From: CAZHRC01 sp964533865
GTDB taxonomy: Bacteria; Bacillota; Clostridia; Tissierellales; Peptoniphilaceae
DNA length: 64,000 nucleotides
Direction: 5' to 3'
Assembly: GCA_964533865.1 (NCBI GenBank)
Contig: CAZHRC010000009.1
Location: 1 to 64,000 of the forward strand
Below, piece after piece: positions 17,189-26,657 of this stretch (its first letter is position 1; each line of letters begins with the position of its first letter). Position numbers and translations under genes: made by a program. The notes beneath the pieces were generated by a model, which did no database searches, was not told where the DNA came from, and saw only the letters and a program-made list of their open reading frames with translations.

Positions 17189-18427
17189 ATGGATTTTCAC
17201 CATTTAGCAGCTCAAGACCCGAAGGTTCTTGAGCTCATACGTTTAGAAGAAAGACGCCAAGAAGAACACATTGAACTGATCGCATCTGAAAACTTTGTAT
17301 CAGAAGCCGTGCTAGAGGCGACTGGTAGTGTCCTCACCAATAAATACGCAGAAGGGTATCCTGGAAAAAGATACTATGGCGGTTGTGAATTTGTCGATAT
17401 GGTCGAGGATTTAGCAAGGGAGCGTTTAAAGGAACTCTTTGGTGCTGAACACGCTAATGTTCAACCTCACTCTGGGGCAAATGCCAACATCGCAGTCTAC
17501 TTTGCGGCTTTAAAACCCGGGGACAAAGTGTTGGGGATGAATTTGTCGGAAGGGGGTCACCTGACGCATGGTTCGCCGGTAAACCTCTCGGGCATGTACT
17601 TCAATTTTGTGGATTACGGCGTGGATCCGGTTACTGAACTCATCGATTACGATGTGGTGCGCGAAATCGCCCTTAGAGAACAGCCAAAACTTATCGTCGC
17701 AGGTGCAACGGCTTATCCTCGCACCATCGATTTCAAGCGCTTTAAAGACATCGCAGACGAAGTGGGTGCCTATTTGATGGTGGATATCGCCCACATTGCA
17801 GGTCTGGTCGCGACAGGAATACACCCATCGCCAGTCCCTTATGCGGACTTTGTCACCACCACCACACATAAAACCCTTCGCGGACCGCGAGGTGCTGTGA
17901 TCATGTGCAAGGCAGAACACGCTAAAATGATCGATAAAGCCGTTTTCCCAGGATTGCAAGGGGGACCTCTCGAGCATACCATCGCTGCCAAAGCAGTGTC
18001 TCTTGGAGAAGCATTGAAACCGGAGTTTAGAGCATACTGCGAGCACATTGTTGAAAACGCTCAAGTCTTAGCGCAAACGTTGAAGGAAGAAGGGTTGCGA
18101 CTGGTCACAGACGGTACGGACAATCATCTGATGCTCGTCGATGTGACGCCTTTTGACATGACGGGTAAAGAAGCGGAAAGACTGTTGGAAGATGTGAATA
18201 TCACGACGAACAAAAACACCATTCCAAATGATCAAAAGAGCCCATTTGTCACATCGGGTTTGCGTTTAGGCACTCCTGCGGTCACCACTCGTGGAATGGG
18301 AACAGAAGAAATGAAGACCATCGGTCGTTTAATTGCGACATGCTTAAAGGGAGAGGAATCCCCCGAGGAGATCAAACGTCAGGTGTTGGGATTGACGGCT
18401 CGTTTCCCGGTTTACAAAAAAGCGTAA
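17189..18427 (+). CDS. glyA: Serine hydroxymethyltransferase
   Basis: A 412-residue PLP enzyme interconverting serine and glycine with tetrahydrofolate, the main source of one-carbon units. The PLP lysine is K228 in TTTTHKTLRGPRG. The ENFVSEAV start, YAEGYPGKRYYGG and NIAVYFAAL segments are typical. AGGAGGG precedes the ATG. It follows the RseC-like gene by 9 bp and is followed by a hairpin. Confidence 0.98.
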   Translation: MDFHHLAAQDPKVLELIRLEERRQEEHIELIASENFVSEAVLEATGSVLTNKYAEGYPGKRYYGGCEFVDMVEDLARERLKELFGAEHANVQPHSGANANIAVYFAALKPGDKVLGMNLSEGGHLTHGSPVNLSGMYFNFVDYGVDPVTELIDYDVVREIALREQPKLIVAGATAYPRTIDFKRFKDIADEVGAYLMVDIAHIAGLVATGIHPSPVPYADFVTTTTHKTLRGPRGAVIMCKAEHAKMIDKAVFPGLQGGPLEHTIAAKAVSLGEALKPEFRAYCEHIVENAQVLAQTLKEEGLRLVTDGTDNHLMLVDVTPFDMTGKEAERLLEDVNITTNKNTIPNDQKSPFVTSGLRLGTPAVTTRGMGTEEMKTIGRLIATCLKGEESPEEIKRQVLGLTARFPVYKKA

Positions 18428-18448
18428 GCTCAAGAGCAAATGTATAAG

Positions 18449-18470
18449 CGAGCCTACCCGGTAGGCTTGT
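18449..18470 (+). terminator. Weak terminator or hairpin after glyA
   Basis: A stem CGAGCCTAC / GTAGGCTTG with loop CCG is followed by TTTACG. The T tract is poor, so read-through to der is likely. Confidence 0.5.
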
Positions 18471-18494
18471 TTACGTTATGAATAGGAGGCGAAT

Positions 18495-19817
18495 GTGAGA
18501 AAACCAATCGTCAGCGTCATCGGTCGACCCAATGTGGGCAAATCGACCTTATTTAACAAACTCGTCGGCAAACGAGTGGCCATAACAGAAGACACGCCAG
18601 GTGTGACCCGAGATCGCCTCTACAGGGATGCCGAATGGCAAAATAAAGAATTTACACTGGTGGATACGGGAGGGCTAGATACGGGAAGTGAAGAGGTTTT
18701 TCTCTCCGAAATTCGCGCCCAAGCTCAAGTCGCCATTGACCAATCGGATGTGGTGTTGTTTGTCGTCGACGGCAGAGACGGGTTGACCCATGAGGATCAC
18801 GATATCGCAAAAATGTTGCGAAGGTCAAAAAAACCTGTCATTCTCGTCATCAATAAGATCGACTCCGCAAGAATCCCGGATACGGTTTACGAATTCTACG
18901 AACTGGGTTTTGACGATGCTTCCATTGTCAGCGCGGAACAATCCATGGGACTTGGGGATTTGCTCGACAAAGTCACCGAGTATTTTAGCGATGAGATGTA
19001 TGACGACGAGACGGAAGAGATCACAAAAATTGCCATTATCGGCAAACCCAATGTGGGCAAATCTTCTTTTATCAACCGTTTGTTAGAAGAGGACCGCATG
19101 ATCGTCACAGATATTGCCGGTACGACTCGGGATGCCATCGACAGCTACTACAAACACGGCGACGACGAGTACATTTTAATCGACACTGCAGGGTTGCGTA
19201 GACGACGCGCAATAAACGAGGATTTGGAACGGTATTCCGTATCGCGAACTTTGGATGCGGTCGACCGGGCTGACATGTGTTTGCTGATCGTCGATGCGGC
19301 AGAGGGGATATCAGAGCAGGATACTAAAATTGCAGGATATGCCCATGACCGAAAGAAAGCGATGATCGTATTGGTGAACAAATGGGACCTGATCGATAAA
19401 GACGATAAGAGCTACTACGATCATGAAGCGGAAATCAAAGCGAAGCTTTCGTTTATGAGCTATGCCCCGATTTTGTTTATTTCAGTGAAGACGGGTCAAC
19501 GGTTGAACAAAGTGTTCGATGTGATTAAAATGGTGGACAATAACTACAGTATGCGCATCAACACAGGTATTTTGAACGATATCTTCCGTGAAGCCATGTA
19601 CATGAGCCCGCCGCCGACCGACAAAGGACGGCGTTTAAAGCTGTTTTACATCACGCAAATCTCCGTAAGGGCACCGAAGTTCTTGCTTTTTGTCAATAAC
19701 AAGGAACTCCTTCACTTTTCATACCTTCGGTATTTAGAAAATCAATTGCGCAAGAAATATGGCTTTGAAGGTGTGCCATTGACTTTTGAACTACGTGAGC
19801 GGGAGGATCGTCAATGA
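18495..19817 (+). CDS. der: Ribosome biogenesis GTPase Der (EngA)
   Basis: A 440-residue tandem-GTPase needed for 50S assembly. The first P-loop is GRPNVGKS (10-17), the second GKPNVGKS from residue 183. Both have DTxG G3 motifs (DTGG, DTAGL) and NKID/NKWD G4 motifs, and a C-terminal KH-like domain follows. The GTG start has GGAGG upstream. It overlaps plsY by 4 bp (der-plsY-gpsA is a conserved Firmicutes order). Confidence 0.97.
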   Translation: MRKPIVSVIGRPNVGKSTLFNKLVGKRVAITEDTPGVTRDRLYRDAEWQNKEFTLVDTGGLDTGSEEVFLSEIRAQAQVAIDQSDVVLFVVDGRDGLTHEDHDIAKMLRRSKKPVILVINKIDSARIPDTVYEFYELGFDDASIVSAEQSMGLGDLLDKVTEYFSDEMYDDETEEITKIAIIGKPNVGKSSFINRLLEEDRMIVTDIAGTTRDAIDSYYKHGDDEYILIDTAGLRRRRAINEDLERYSVSRTLDAVDRADMCLLIVDAAEGISEQDTKIAGYAHDRKKAMIVLVNKWDLIDKDDKSYYDHEAEIKAKLSFMSYAPILFISVKTGQRLNKVFDVIKMVDNNYSMRINTGILNDIFREAMYMSPPPTDKGRRLKLFYITQISVRAPKFLLFVNNKELLHFSYLRYLENQLRKKYGFEGVPLTFELREREDRQ

Positions 19818-20404
19818 TCTATGGGGCAATCGCACTCATCGCATACGGATTGGGCAACTTTTCATCGGGCTATATTTTGGGTAGGGTGATTGCAAAACAA
19901 GATATTCGTTCCCTGGGCAGCGGTAATGTGGGCTCGACAAACGCTCTGCGTTCTTTTGGACCGAAAGTGGGAGCCCTTACATTTTTGTTAGATATCCTGA
20001 AAGGCGTACTAGCGGTATGGATCGGGTCAAAACTCGATTCTGCATTGGGGATTTACATTGCCAGCGTTTTTGTCATCATAGGGCACAGCTGGCCGGTGGT
20101 TCTTGGTTTTAAAGGGGGAAAGGGCATTGCCACTTCAGCGGGAGTTCTCGCTTATTTGGACTATCGTCTGCTCATCGTGTTGTTAACGGTATTCGCCCTT
20201 TCTTTCCTCTTGACAAAGATCGTATCTGTCGGGTCCATCACCGCTAGTGCAAGTGCACCCATCGCCACATTTTTGCTCCATCGGGGCAATACGGCGATGA
20301 TTGCGACTATTGCTATCTTAGCTGGGATCACCCTTTATCGCCACCGTTCAAACATGGGACGGTTGTTGCGCGGGGAGGAAAAGAAAATAATAGGAGGTAA
20401 ATAA
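19814..20404 (+). CDS. plsY: Acyl-phosphate:glycerol-3-phosphate acyltransferase PlsY
   Basis: A 196-residue integral membrane enzyme that makes lysophosphatidic acid from acyl-phosphate, the first step of phospholipid synthesis. The conserved loops are GSGNVGSTNALR (about 36-47) and GHSWPVVLGFKGGKGIAT (about 92-109), with several membrane helices. The ATG overlaps the der stop by 4 bp. It supplies the next step of lipid synthesis, while gpsA, its neighbour, supplies the glycerol-3-phosphate. Confidence 0.96.
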   Translation: MIYGAIALIAYGLGNFSSGYILGRVIAKQDIRSLGSGNVGSTNALRSFGPKVGALTFLLDILKGVLAVWIGSKLDSALGIYIASVFVIIGHSWPVVLGFKGGKGIATSAGVLAYLDYRLLIVLLTVFALSFLLTKIVSVGSITASASAPIATFLLHRGNTAMIATIAILAGITLYRHRSNMGRLLRGEEKKIIGGK

Positions 20405-20406
20405 CT

Positions 20407-21402
20407 ATGATGGAGCGAATCGGGATTCTCGGCGGAGGGAGTTGGTCTACGGCCATAGCGCACCAACTTTCAAAGTCTTTTTCAATGACCCTATACGTCC
20501 GAAAATCAGACCAAGCTGCGTCGATTAACGACAGCCACATCAATCATCGTTATTTCCCTCAAGTGACCTTAAAAGACGGGATTAGAGCTACCACAGACCT
20601 TCAAGCGTGCATTGCCGATAAGACTTTAATCGTTTTGGGCATTCCCACCCAACATTTGCGAGAGGTTTTGGCTGAGACTCGTGGGAAAATAGCGAGCGAT
20701 ACACTTTTGGTCAACATCTCAAAAGGGATAGAAGTTTCCACGGGCAAGCGGATTTCAGAGATTGTCGCTGAGTTTTATCCAGATAATCCCTTCGCTGTTC
20801 TTTCGGGTCCTACACACGCTGAAGAAGTGATTGCCGATATGCCAACGGCGATTGTCGCTGCATCCACATCGGAAGAGGTCGCAAAACGAGTCCAAAATGT
20901 CTTTATGACGGAGTCATTTCGCGTTTATACCAATACGGATTTGGTTTCTGTCGAGTTGGGTGGCGCGGTGAAAAACGTCCTTGCCATTGGTCTGGGCATT
21001 GCTGACGGGTTAAATTATGGGGACAATACGAAAGCCGCCCTCATTACCCGAGGAATGCATGAACTCGTCAAGTTTGGCGTCAAGCTCGGTGCGAGCAAGG
21101 AGACGTTATACGGCCTGTCGGGTCTAGGAGACCTTATTGTTACAGCGACAAGCGTCCACTCAAGAAATTATCGAGCGGGTAGGTTGATCGGTCGTGGCTA
21201 CACCGTGGCTGAGGCGGAAAAGGAGATCGCTATGGTGGTCGAAGGATTTAAAACTTGTAAATCCGTGTATCGGCTCAGTAGAGACCACCAGTTATCTATG
21301 CCGATCGCTGAAGAAATTTACAATGTGCTCTACAACGGATACGACGTGACGAAAAGTGTTGACAATTTGATGTTGAGAGATAAAAAACACGAAATGCATT
21401 GA
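20407..21402 (+). CDS. gpsA: Glycerol-3-phosphate dehydrogenase [NAD(P)+]
   Basis: A 331-residue cytosolic GpsA that reduces dihydroxyacetone phosphate to sn-glycerol-3-phosphate for PlsY. The nucleotide loop reads GGGSWSTAIA (commonly GAGSWGTALA). Family segments LSGPTHAEEV, GGAVKNVLAIGLGIADGL and YGLSGLGDLIVTATS follow. GGAGG is 9 nt upstream of the ATG at 20407; a second ATG follows directly. Confidence 0.96.
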   Translation: MMERIGILGGGSWSTAIAHQLSKSFSMTLYVRKSDQAASINDSHINHRYFPQVTLKDGIRATTDLQACIADKTLIVLGIPTQHLREVLAETRGKIASDTLLVNISKGIEVSTGKRISEIVAEFYPDNPFAVLSGPTHAEEVIADMPTAIVAASTSEEVAKRVQNVFMTESFRVYTNTDLVSVELGGAVKNVLAIGLGIADGLNYGDNTKAALITRGMHELVKFGVKLGASKETLYGLSGLGDLIVTATSVHSRNYRAGRLIGRGYTVAEAEKEIAMVVEGFKTCKSVYRLSRDHQLSMPIAEEIYNVLYNGYDVTKSVDNLMLRDKKHEMH

Positions 21403-21418
21403 GGAGGGAGGGGATGAC

Positions 21419-22561
21419 GTGTCGAGATCAGTGCGAAAAGGCCTACAATTTGTCATAGGGATCATCGTGATTCTCTTGATCGGGCGAAGTGTATTGATCA
21501 GCTTATTTCGAAATCGCTCCACCGTACTTGATGCGATTGTTCCATACACCGAAGTGGTCGAGGCAAAGGGCGTGATCATCCGAGAGGAATCGGTGGTTGC
21601 CACAGTGGCAACGACACTGCTCAATCCCGATTTGCTTGGGACTCGTGTTTCTGCTAATACCTCATTGTTTGCTCAAACGGAGGAATCCAAAGCTTTCTTA
21701 GAGAAGGCGTTGCGCACTGTTGAGATTCGCTTGTCCAACTTGGCGGATCATCGAAAAAAAGCGACGAGTCACCCACTAGATGCGTTTGTAGCAGCAAATC
21801 GCTCTGGTGAAGTGAGCATTCCACAAGTGGCGCCAACCTCCGTCTCACAACCCCTATGGGAAGAGGAACGGATTTCTCTTGAGGCAGAGCGGGATCGACT
21901 TAAAGATAGCCTGCGTAAAGAAGAGTTTTTTTCCAATAGCCCCGGGGTTTTACTCAACACCATCGATGGTTATGAGGGATTGTTGACAAAAGAAAAAGTG
22001 GCTAGATTTGGCACGGATGGATTAATCCTTCCAGAAGGGGTATCAGAAACTAAAGAAGGACTGCGGATCGCGAACAATCAACAGTGGTATTTGCTCACTC
22101 AACTACCTGCTGCAGATGGGGCGACTTACCGAAGTGGCGATCGGATCAGTTTGGAGATTGCAGAAACTCGAATTGTTGGCGAAGTCGAAAGTATCCATGA
22201 TGAAGGGGATGTTCGTACATTAGTGATCTCCAGTAAAGAAGCCTTTGACGTCATTTCCGATAAGCGTTCGGTGAGCGTAAAGATCATAAAAAAAGAAGCA
22301 GAATCCTTTGTCGTTCCTGTTAGCGCTTTGGTTGAAAAAGACGATATGCTTGGGGTCTACGTTCAAAAGCCAAGCGGGGTTGCAACTTTTGTCCCCGTCA
22401 TTCGACTCTCTGCTGATGAGACGTCCAGTGATGTCTACATAGATGGTGGAAAACACGTTTCATTTAAGGGGGCGGACGGAGAAGTTGTGAAGTCTGTTCA
22501 ACTCTATGATGAGGTGCTTAATAATGGGGCGTTGGTTGAAGACGGTCAACTCATTCAATAG
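21419..22561 (+). CDS. HlyD-like membrane-anchored protein
   Basis: A 380-residue protein with one N-terminal membrane segment (about residues 9-29) and a large extracellular part. The order, anchor then barrel-like strands around a helical middle (residues 75-160), resembles HlyD-type adaptor proteins without an obvious partner pump. Homologous genes of unknown function often precede the yggS-sepF-ylmH group in Clostridia, which suggests an envelope or division role. The GTG start has a strong GGAGGGAGGGG upstream. No enzyme motif is visible. Confidence 0.7.
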   Translation: MSRSVRKGLQFVIGIIVILLIGRSVLISLFRNRSTVLDAIVPYTEVVEAKGVIIREESVVATVATTLLNPDLLGTRVSANTSLFAQTEESKAFLEKALRTVEIRLSNLADHRKKATSHPLDAFVAANRSGEVSIPQVAPTSVSQPLWEEERISLEAERDRLKDSLRKEEFFSNSPGVLLNTIDGYEGLLTKEKVARFGTDGLILPEGVSETKEGLRIANNQQWYLLTQLPAADGATYRSGDRISLEIAETRIVGEVESIHDEGDVRTLVISSKEAFDVISDKRSVSVKIIKKEAESFVVPVSALVEKDDMLGVYVQKPSGVATFVPVIRLSADETSSDVYIDGGKHVSFKGADGEVVKSVQLYDEVLNNGALVEDGQLIQ

Positions 22562-22570
22562 GAGGTATCC

Positions 22571-23263
22571 ATGTCAATAGCAAATAATATCGAAATTCTA
22601 CGCCAACATATTCGTGAACATTGTGTTAAAGGAGGCAACTCTTACGAGGATGTGCTTCTATTGGCGGTCACAAAGACCTACGGCGTCGATGTGATGCGAG
22701 AAGCCATCGCTTGTGGAGTGGGTGACGTTGGTGAAAACAAAGTTCAAGAGCTCATCGAAAAACGCGATATTCTTGGCGATGAGGTGCGCTTTCACTTAAT
22801 CGGTCACCTGCAAACAAACAAAGTTCGCTTTGTGACGGAAGGGGTGGCGCTAATCCACTCACTCGATCGATTGTCTCTATTAAAGGAATTACAAAAGCGC
22901 GGTGAACGAGAAGATGTGGTATTTCGGACTCTTCTTCAGGTCAATGTATCCGAAGAAGATAGCAAGTTTGGAGTATCGGTTAAGGACATCGATGTATTTT
23001 TGGAAGAGGTCGAAAAAACCACTCATGTCAAAGTTGATGGATTGATGACCATGGCTCCTCACTATGACAATCCAGAGGATACAAGATGGATTTTTCATGA
23101 GATGAAACAATTATTCGATAATATTTCAAATAATAGGTATAATAATACTAAGATGACCCATCTCTCCATGGGGATGACCAATGATTACAAAGTCGCATTG
23201 GAAGAAGGGGCTACGATCATTCGCGTTGGATCGGCGATCTTTGGCGAAAGAAATTATTTATAG
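22571..23263 (+). CDS. PLP homeostasis protein YggS/YlmE
   Basis: A 230-residue single-domain PLP-binding barrel protein (COG0325) that buffers pyridoxal phosphate. The PLP lysine is K35 in AVTKTYG, followed by GENKVQEL and FHLIGHLQTNKVR, and the phosphate-binding LSMGMTNDYKVALEEG and IRVGSAIFG near the end. AGGAGG precedes the ATG. It heads the yggS-sepF-ylmH division neighbourhood known from Bacillus (ylmEFGH). Confidence 0.94.
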   Translation: MSIANNIEILRQHIREHCVKGGNSYEDVLLLAVTKTYGVDVMREAIACGVGDVGENKVQELIEKRDILGDEVRFHLIGHLQTNKVRFVTEGVALIHSLDRLSLLKELQKRGEREDVVFRTLLQVNVSEEDSKFGVSVKDIDVFLEEVEKTTHVKVDGLMTMAPHYDNPEDTRWIFHEMKQLFDNISNNRYNNTKMTHLSMGMTNDYKVALEEGATIIRVGSAIFGERNYL

Positions 23264-23276
23264 GGAGTGATAAACT

Positions 23277-23771
23277 ATGTTTGAACGCATCAAAAACTTC
23301 ATCGGCATAGAAGACGAGTACGATGATGAGTACGATTATGAGGATGAGACACCACATGCTCACGAAGAGCCTACTGTAGAGACGAAAGCGACGAGTTTTG
23401 GCACCACTGAAGACAAGTACGCTCGTGAATTTAAGGAGGAAAGGCAGAAGCGCGCTAACAACGTGGTTTCTATGGGACAACCTTCTGCATCAAGCAAAAT
23501 GAAAATATCGATTCAAGAACCGTTGACTTACGACGATGGCCCTAAAATCCTCGATGATATTATGAATCAAAAAACAGTGGTTTTAAATTTAGAAATGTTG
23601 GAAATCGATAAGAAGAGGCAGATATTCGACTTCGTCACCGGCGGCATCTACGCATTGGATGGGAAATTCCAAAAAGTGACAAAAGATATTTTTGTCATTG
23701 TTCCCAAAGGTATCGAGATCGATAGCAAAATAAAAGAAACGATTCAAGCAAAAGGGCTCTATCAACTTTAA
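23277..23771 (+). CDS. sepF: Cell division protein SepF
   Basis: A 164-residue SepF, which tethers FtsZ to the membrane and polymerises into rings. The N-terminal amphipathic membrane-binding helix MFERIKNFIGI is followed by a very acidic linker (residues 12-35) and the conserved core (about 78-160, with VVLNLEMLEIDKKRQIFDF and GGIYALDG). GGGAG is upstream. ylmH starts 2 nt after its stop. ftsA/ftsZ are not in the window. Confidence 0.94.
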   Translation: MFERIKNFIGIEDEYDDEYDYEDETPHAHEEPTVETKATSFGTTEDKYAREFKEERQKRANNVVSMGQPSASSKMKISIQEPLTYDDGPKILDDIMNQKTVVLNLEMLEIDKKRQIFDFVTGGIYALDGKFQKVTKDIFVIVPKGIEIDSKIKETIQAKGLYQL

Positions 23772-23772
23772 G

Positions 23773-24567
23773 ATGTCAAAAAAAGTAGACAGAAGCAGGT
23801 ATTCGGATTTTATCCGCGATAACACGCTAAAAAGAGAAGTGCGAAGCGCGCTGGACGTGTTGCAAAAAGTACTCTACACTTCGCGTCAACAGGTGACGTC
23901 TTACTTGACGCCACGAGCCTTCGAAATTCTAGAAGGCGCTTTAAAAGATTACGATCTCCATTGGGAGCAGGTCGGCGGGAATTCTGACTCAGAGCGTTTG
24001 TTGGTTATTATATCGCCGAGCTTTGCCCCAATTGTCGATGAGGATAGGGTCCGATACCACAAGATTTTGACCTTTGAGGACTTCCACCAAGCGCTCACCC
24101 ATCGGGACGTCCTCGGTGCCGTGTTGGCAACTGGGGTAGAGCGTGATTGCGTCGGGGATATTGTGTTTTGTGGAAAAACGATAGAGCTTTCCGTATTGGA
24201 GCAAGTCAGTGATAGAATTCGATTCGATTTGAAACAGATTGGCAGAACAGGTGTTTCCATCGAAGAGAAACAATCTGGTGAACTCACGGCGCTTGAGGAA
24301 CAAGTGGAAGAGCTCTCTGCTACGGTGTCTTCCCTAAGGGTGGATGCGCTGTTGGCGGTTTTTCTTCGATTGTCTCGGGAAAAAGCTAAGCAATTAGTCG
24401 CCAGCAAACGTGTAAAACGCTCATTTGAAGTGGTTCAAAACCCTTCGGATCTCGTCAAGGAAGGGGATCTGCTGTCAGTGAGAGGTGTCGGACGTTTTCG
24501 ATTTACAAAAGTAGAAGGCTCGACAAAAAAAGGGAAGTATCGAGTCGCCTATCAACGGATGAAGTAA
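23773..24567 (+). CDS. YlmH-family S4-domain RNA-binding protein
   Basis: A 264-residue protein with an N-terminal domain shared by the YlmH family (LTPRAFEILE, FDDFxxxxH-like HRDVLGAVLATGVERDCVGDI) and a C-terminal S4 RNA-binding domain (about 180-262, RVDALLAVFLRLSREKAKQLV). YlmH relatives bind ribosomal material and have been linked to rescue of stalled 50S-nascent chains. The start lies 2 nt after the sepF stop, with only a weak ribosome-binding site, so coupling is likely. Confidence 0.92.
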   Translation: MSKKVDRSRYSDFIRDNTLKREVRSALDVLQKVLYTSRQQVTSYLTPRAFEILEGALKDYDLHWEQVGGNSDSERLLVIISPSFAPIVDEDRVRYHKILTFEDFHQALTHRDVLGAVLATGVERDCVGDIVFCGKTIELSVLEQVSDRIRFDLKQIGRTGVSIEEKQSGELTALEEQVEELSATVSSLRVDALLAVFLRLSREKAKQLVASKRVKRSFEVVQNPSDLVKEGDLLSVRGVGRFRFTKVEGSTKKGKYRVAYQRMK

Positions 24568-24577
24568 TGGAGAATTA

Positions 24578-25045
24578 ATGGTTTATTATATTATTGCAGT
24601 GGTTTTAGCATTAGCGGACCAAGGACTGAAGAAATGGGCAGTCGCCAAGCTAAAAGGGCATCCGCCGATGGTTATTATCGACAAACACCTGGATTTGGTC
24701 TATGTTGAAAACCGCGGGGCCGCCTTTGGCATATTGGAGAATCAACGCTGGATTTTTATAGTGATCACCGTAGCCGTCATTTGTTTTTTGATCTATTACA
24801 TCGCCAATCACCACAAGACCCACTCACCACTAGTTAACGCTTCTTTGACTTTGATTTTAGCAGGGGCGGTGGGTAATTTGATCGACCGGGTGATTCAAGG
24901 GTATGTGGTAGACTTTATTTTCGTAAAATTTGGCGGATTGTACGACTTTCCTGTATTTAACCTCGCCGATATTTGCGTGGTGTTGGGCTGCGGTTTGTTG
25001 ATGATTGCGCTGATGGCGACCAAAGAATTTGATTCAAAGGAATGA
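24578..25045 (+). CDS. lspA: Lipoprotein signal peptidase
   Basis: A 155-residue membrane aspartic protease that removes signal peptides from diacylated prolipoproteins. The catalytic aspartates are D103 (GNLIDRV) and D131 (FNLADI), with four membrane helices and the conserved ENRGAAFG segment. It ends in ATGA overlap with ung. A canonical lgt, the enzyme before it in the pathway, is not seen here; the Lgt-like fusion at 1407 is too divergent to be assumed. Confidence 0.97.
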   Translation: MVYYIIAVVLALADQGLKKWAVAKLKGHPPMVIIDKHLDLVYVENRGAAFGILENQRWIFIVITVAVICFLIYYIANHHKTHSPLVNASLTLILAGAVGNLIDRVIQGYVVDFIFVKFGGLYDFPVFNLADICVVLGCGLLMIALMATKEFDSKE

Positions 25046-25728
25046 TTATGGTAAATCTGGGAAATTCATGGGACGGTTTGTTGCAAGAGGAATGGACCAA
25101 ACCCTATTATACAGAACTTAGAAGCCAGCTCATCAAAGAATACGCCACTCAAAGGGTGTATCCGGATAAATACCATATTTTCGACTGTTTGAAAACCGTG
25201 GACTATCCTGATGTGCGAGTGGTTATTCTCGGGCAAGATCCTTATCATGGACCAGGGCAGGCCCACGGGCACAGTTTTTCGGTTATGCCAGGCGTGAGGA
25301 TTCCACCATCGCTACTCAACATCTTCAAAGAGCTTCAATCGGATGTTGGTACAGCGATTCCAAACAATGGTTACTTGATGAAGTGGGCAAAACAGGGGGT
25401 GCTGTTGCTCAACACCGGGTTGACTGTGCGGGAACGCCAACCGAATTCCCATGGGTTTATGCAATGGAGACTGTTAACCGATCGGATCATTGCGTTGCTC
25501 AACGCCTCGCCTCGTCCTATCGTGTTTATTTTATGGGGAGCACATGCCATTTCAAAACAGGTTCTCATCACCGGTTCCCATCATTATTGCCTCACCTCAC
25601 CTCACCCGTCGCCTTTCTCGGCTCACCGGGGTTTTTTTGGTTCAAAGCCCTTTTCCAAAACTAACGCCTTCTTGGTGGCCCAAGGCGGCGAACCGATTGA
25701 TTGGCAAATCGAGGATGTGATGTTATGA
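25042..25728 (+). CDS. ung: Uracil-DNA glycosylase
   Basis: A 228-residue family 1 UDG that removes uracil from DNA. The catalytic motif GQDPYHGPGQAHG includes D66; the second motif HPSPFSAHRGFFG supplies the catalytic His. The length is normal. The ATG overlaps the lspA stop by 4 bp, and its stop overlaps the following pseudouridine synthase start by 4 bp. Confidence 0.97.
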   Translation: MIMVNLGNSWDGLLQEEWTKPYYTELRSQLIKEYATQRVYPDKYHIFDCLKTVDYPDVRVVILGQDPYHGPGQAHGHSFSVMPGVRIPPSLLNIFKELQSDVGTAIPNNGYLMKWAKQGVLLLNTGLTVRERQPNSHGFMQWRLLTDRIIALLNASPRPIVFILWGAHAISKQVLITGSHHYCLTSPHPSPFSAHRGFFGSKPFSKTNAFLVAQGGEPIDWQIEDVML

Positions 25729-26657
25729 TGCGATGGATCGTTGATGATAACGGGATAGGGCAACGCTTGGATCGATTTGTGACCGAGTGGCTTGAAGACA
25801 GGTCTCGAACGGCGACGGCCAAGGCCATTCGAAATGGCGAGGTCAAGGTAAACGGGGCAATGGTTAAACCCAACTATGTGCTTAGTCTTGGTGATGAGAT
25901 TCTAGTAGATCTGGTGGAAGTGGACAGGAGCTTAGTCGCTTGCGACTTGTCCTTAGAAGTGATTTATGAAGATGATGATTATGCTATCGTCAATAAAAGG
26001 CGAGGGATGGTCGTTCACCCCACTGAGACCATTCGCACAGACACGCTGGTCAACGGACTCCTTTATCGTTTTGATGCCTTGTCTACTTTAAACGGTTGCG
26101 ATCGACCAGGTATTGTCCATCGATTAGATCAGGATACGACTGGGGTTATGGTCATCGCTAAAAACGATGTTTGCCATAGGGCATTAGCGGAGCAATTTGC
26201 CCAGCGTCATGTCGTAAAAGAGTATCTTGCATTGGTACATGGCAAAATGCCTGAGATGTCTGGTGTTATTGATGAACCCTTAGGCCGACATCCTATTGCT
26301 CGCAAGAAACGAGCAGTCCTTCACGATGGCAAACCAGCAGTTACCGATTACCAGGTTGTTGGCGAGCGCCAAGGGTACAGTTTGCTTAAGCTGCGCTTAC
26401 ATACGGGGCGAACCCATCAAATCAGGGTTCACTTACAGTTTATCGGGCACCCTATCGTAGGAGATCGCCTCTACGGTAGGACCAAGGAAGCTTTTAACGT
26501 GCCGGGGCAGCTTCTTCACGCTTATCACTTGGGTTTTGCTCATCCAAGTACTATGGCGTGGGTGGATTACTACGGTGCGCTTGATGAGGATTTTATGCGT
26601 ATTATTCGCGTGCTCGACTTAACCGAGGAGGTGAGAAATTGTATTCAAAAACCATGA
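25725..26657 (+). CDS. RluA/RluD-family pseudouridine synthase
   Basis: A 310-residue enzyme with an N-terminal S4 domain (about 10-70) and the RluA-family catalytic core; the catalytic aspartate is D135 in HRLDQDTTG, followed by LHTGRTHQIRVHL and GDRLYG. It modifies uridines in 23S rRNA most likely (RluD type), but the target cannot be read from sequence. I chose ATG 25725, with GAGG upstream and a 4-bp overlap with ung; a TTG at 25701 would be inside ung. Confidence 0.93.
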   Translation: MMRWIVDDNGIGQRLDRFVTEWLEDRSRTATAKAIRNGEVKVNGAMVKPNYVLSLGDEILVDLVEVDRSLVACDLSLEVIYEDDDYAIVNKRRGMVVHPTETIRTDTLVNGLLYRFDALSTLNGCDRPGIVHRLDQDTTGVMVIAKNDVCHRALAEQFAQRHVVKEYLALVHGKMPEMSGVIDEPLGRHPIARKKRAVLHDGKPAVTDYQVVGERQGYSLLKLRLHTGRTHQIRVHLQFIGHPIVGDRLYGRTKEAFNVPGQLLHAYHLGFAHPSTMAWVDYYGALDEDFMRIIRVLDLTEEVRNCIQKP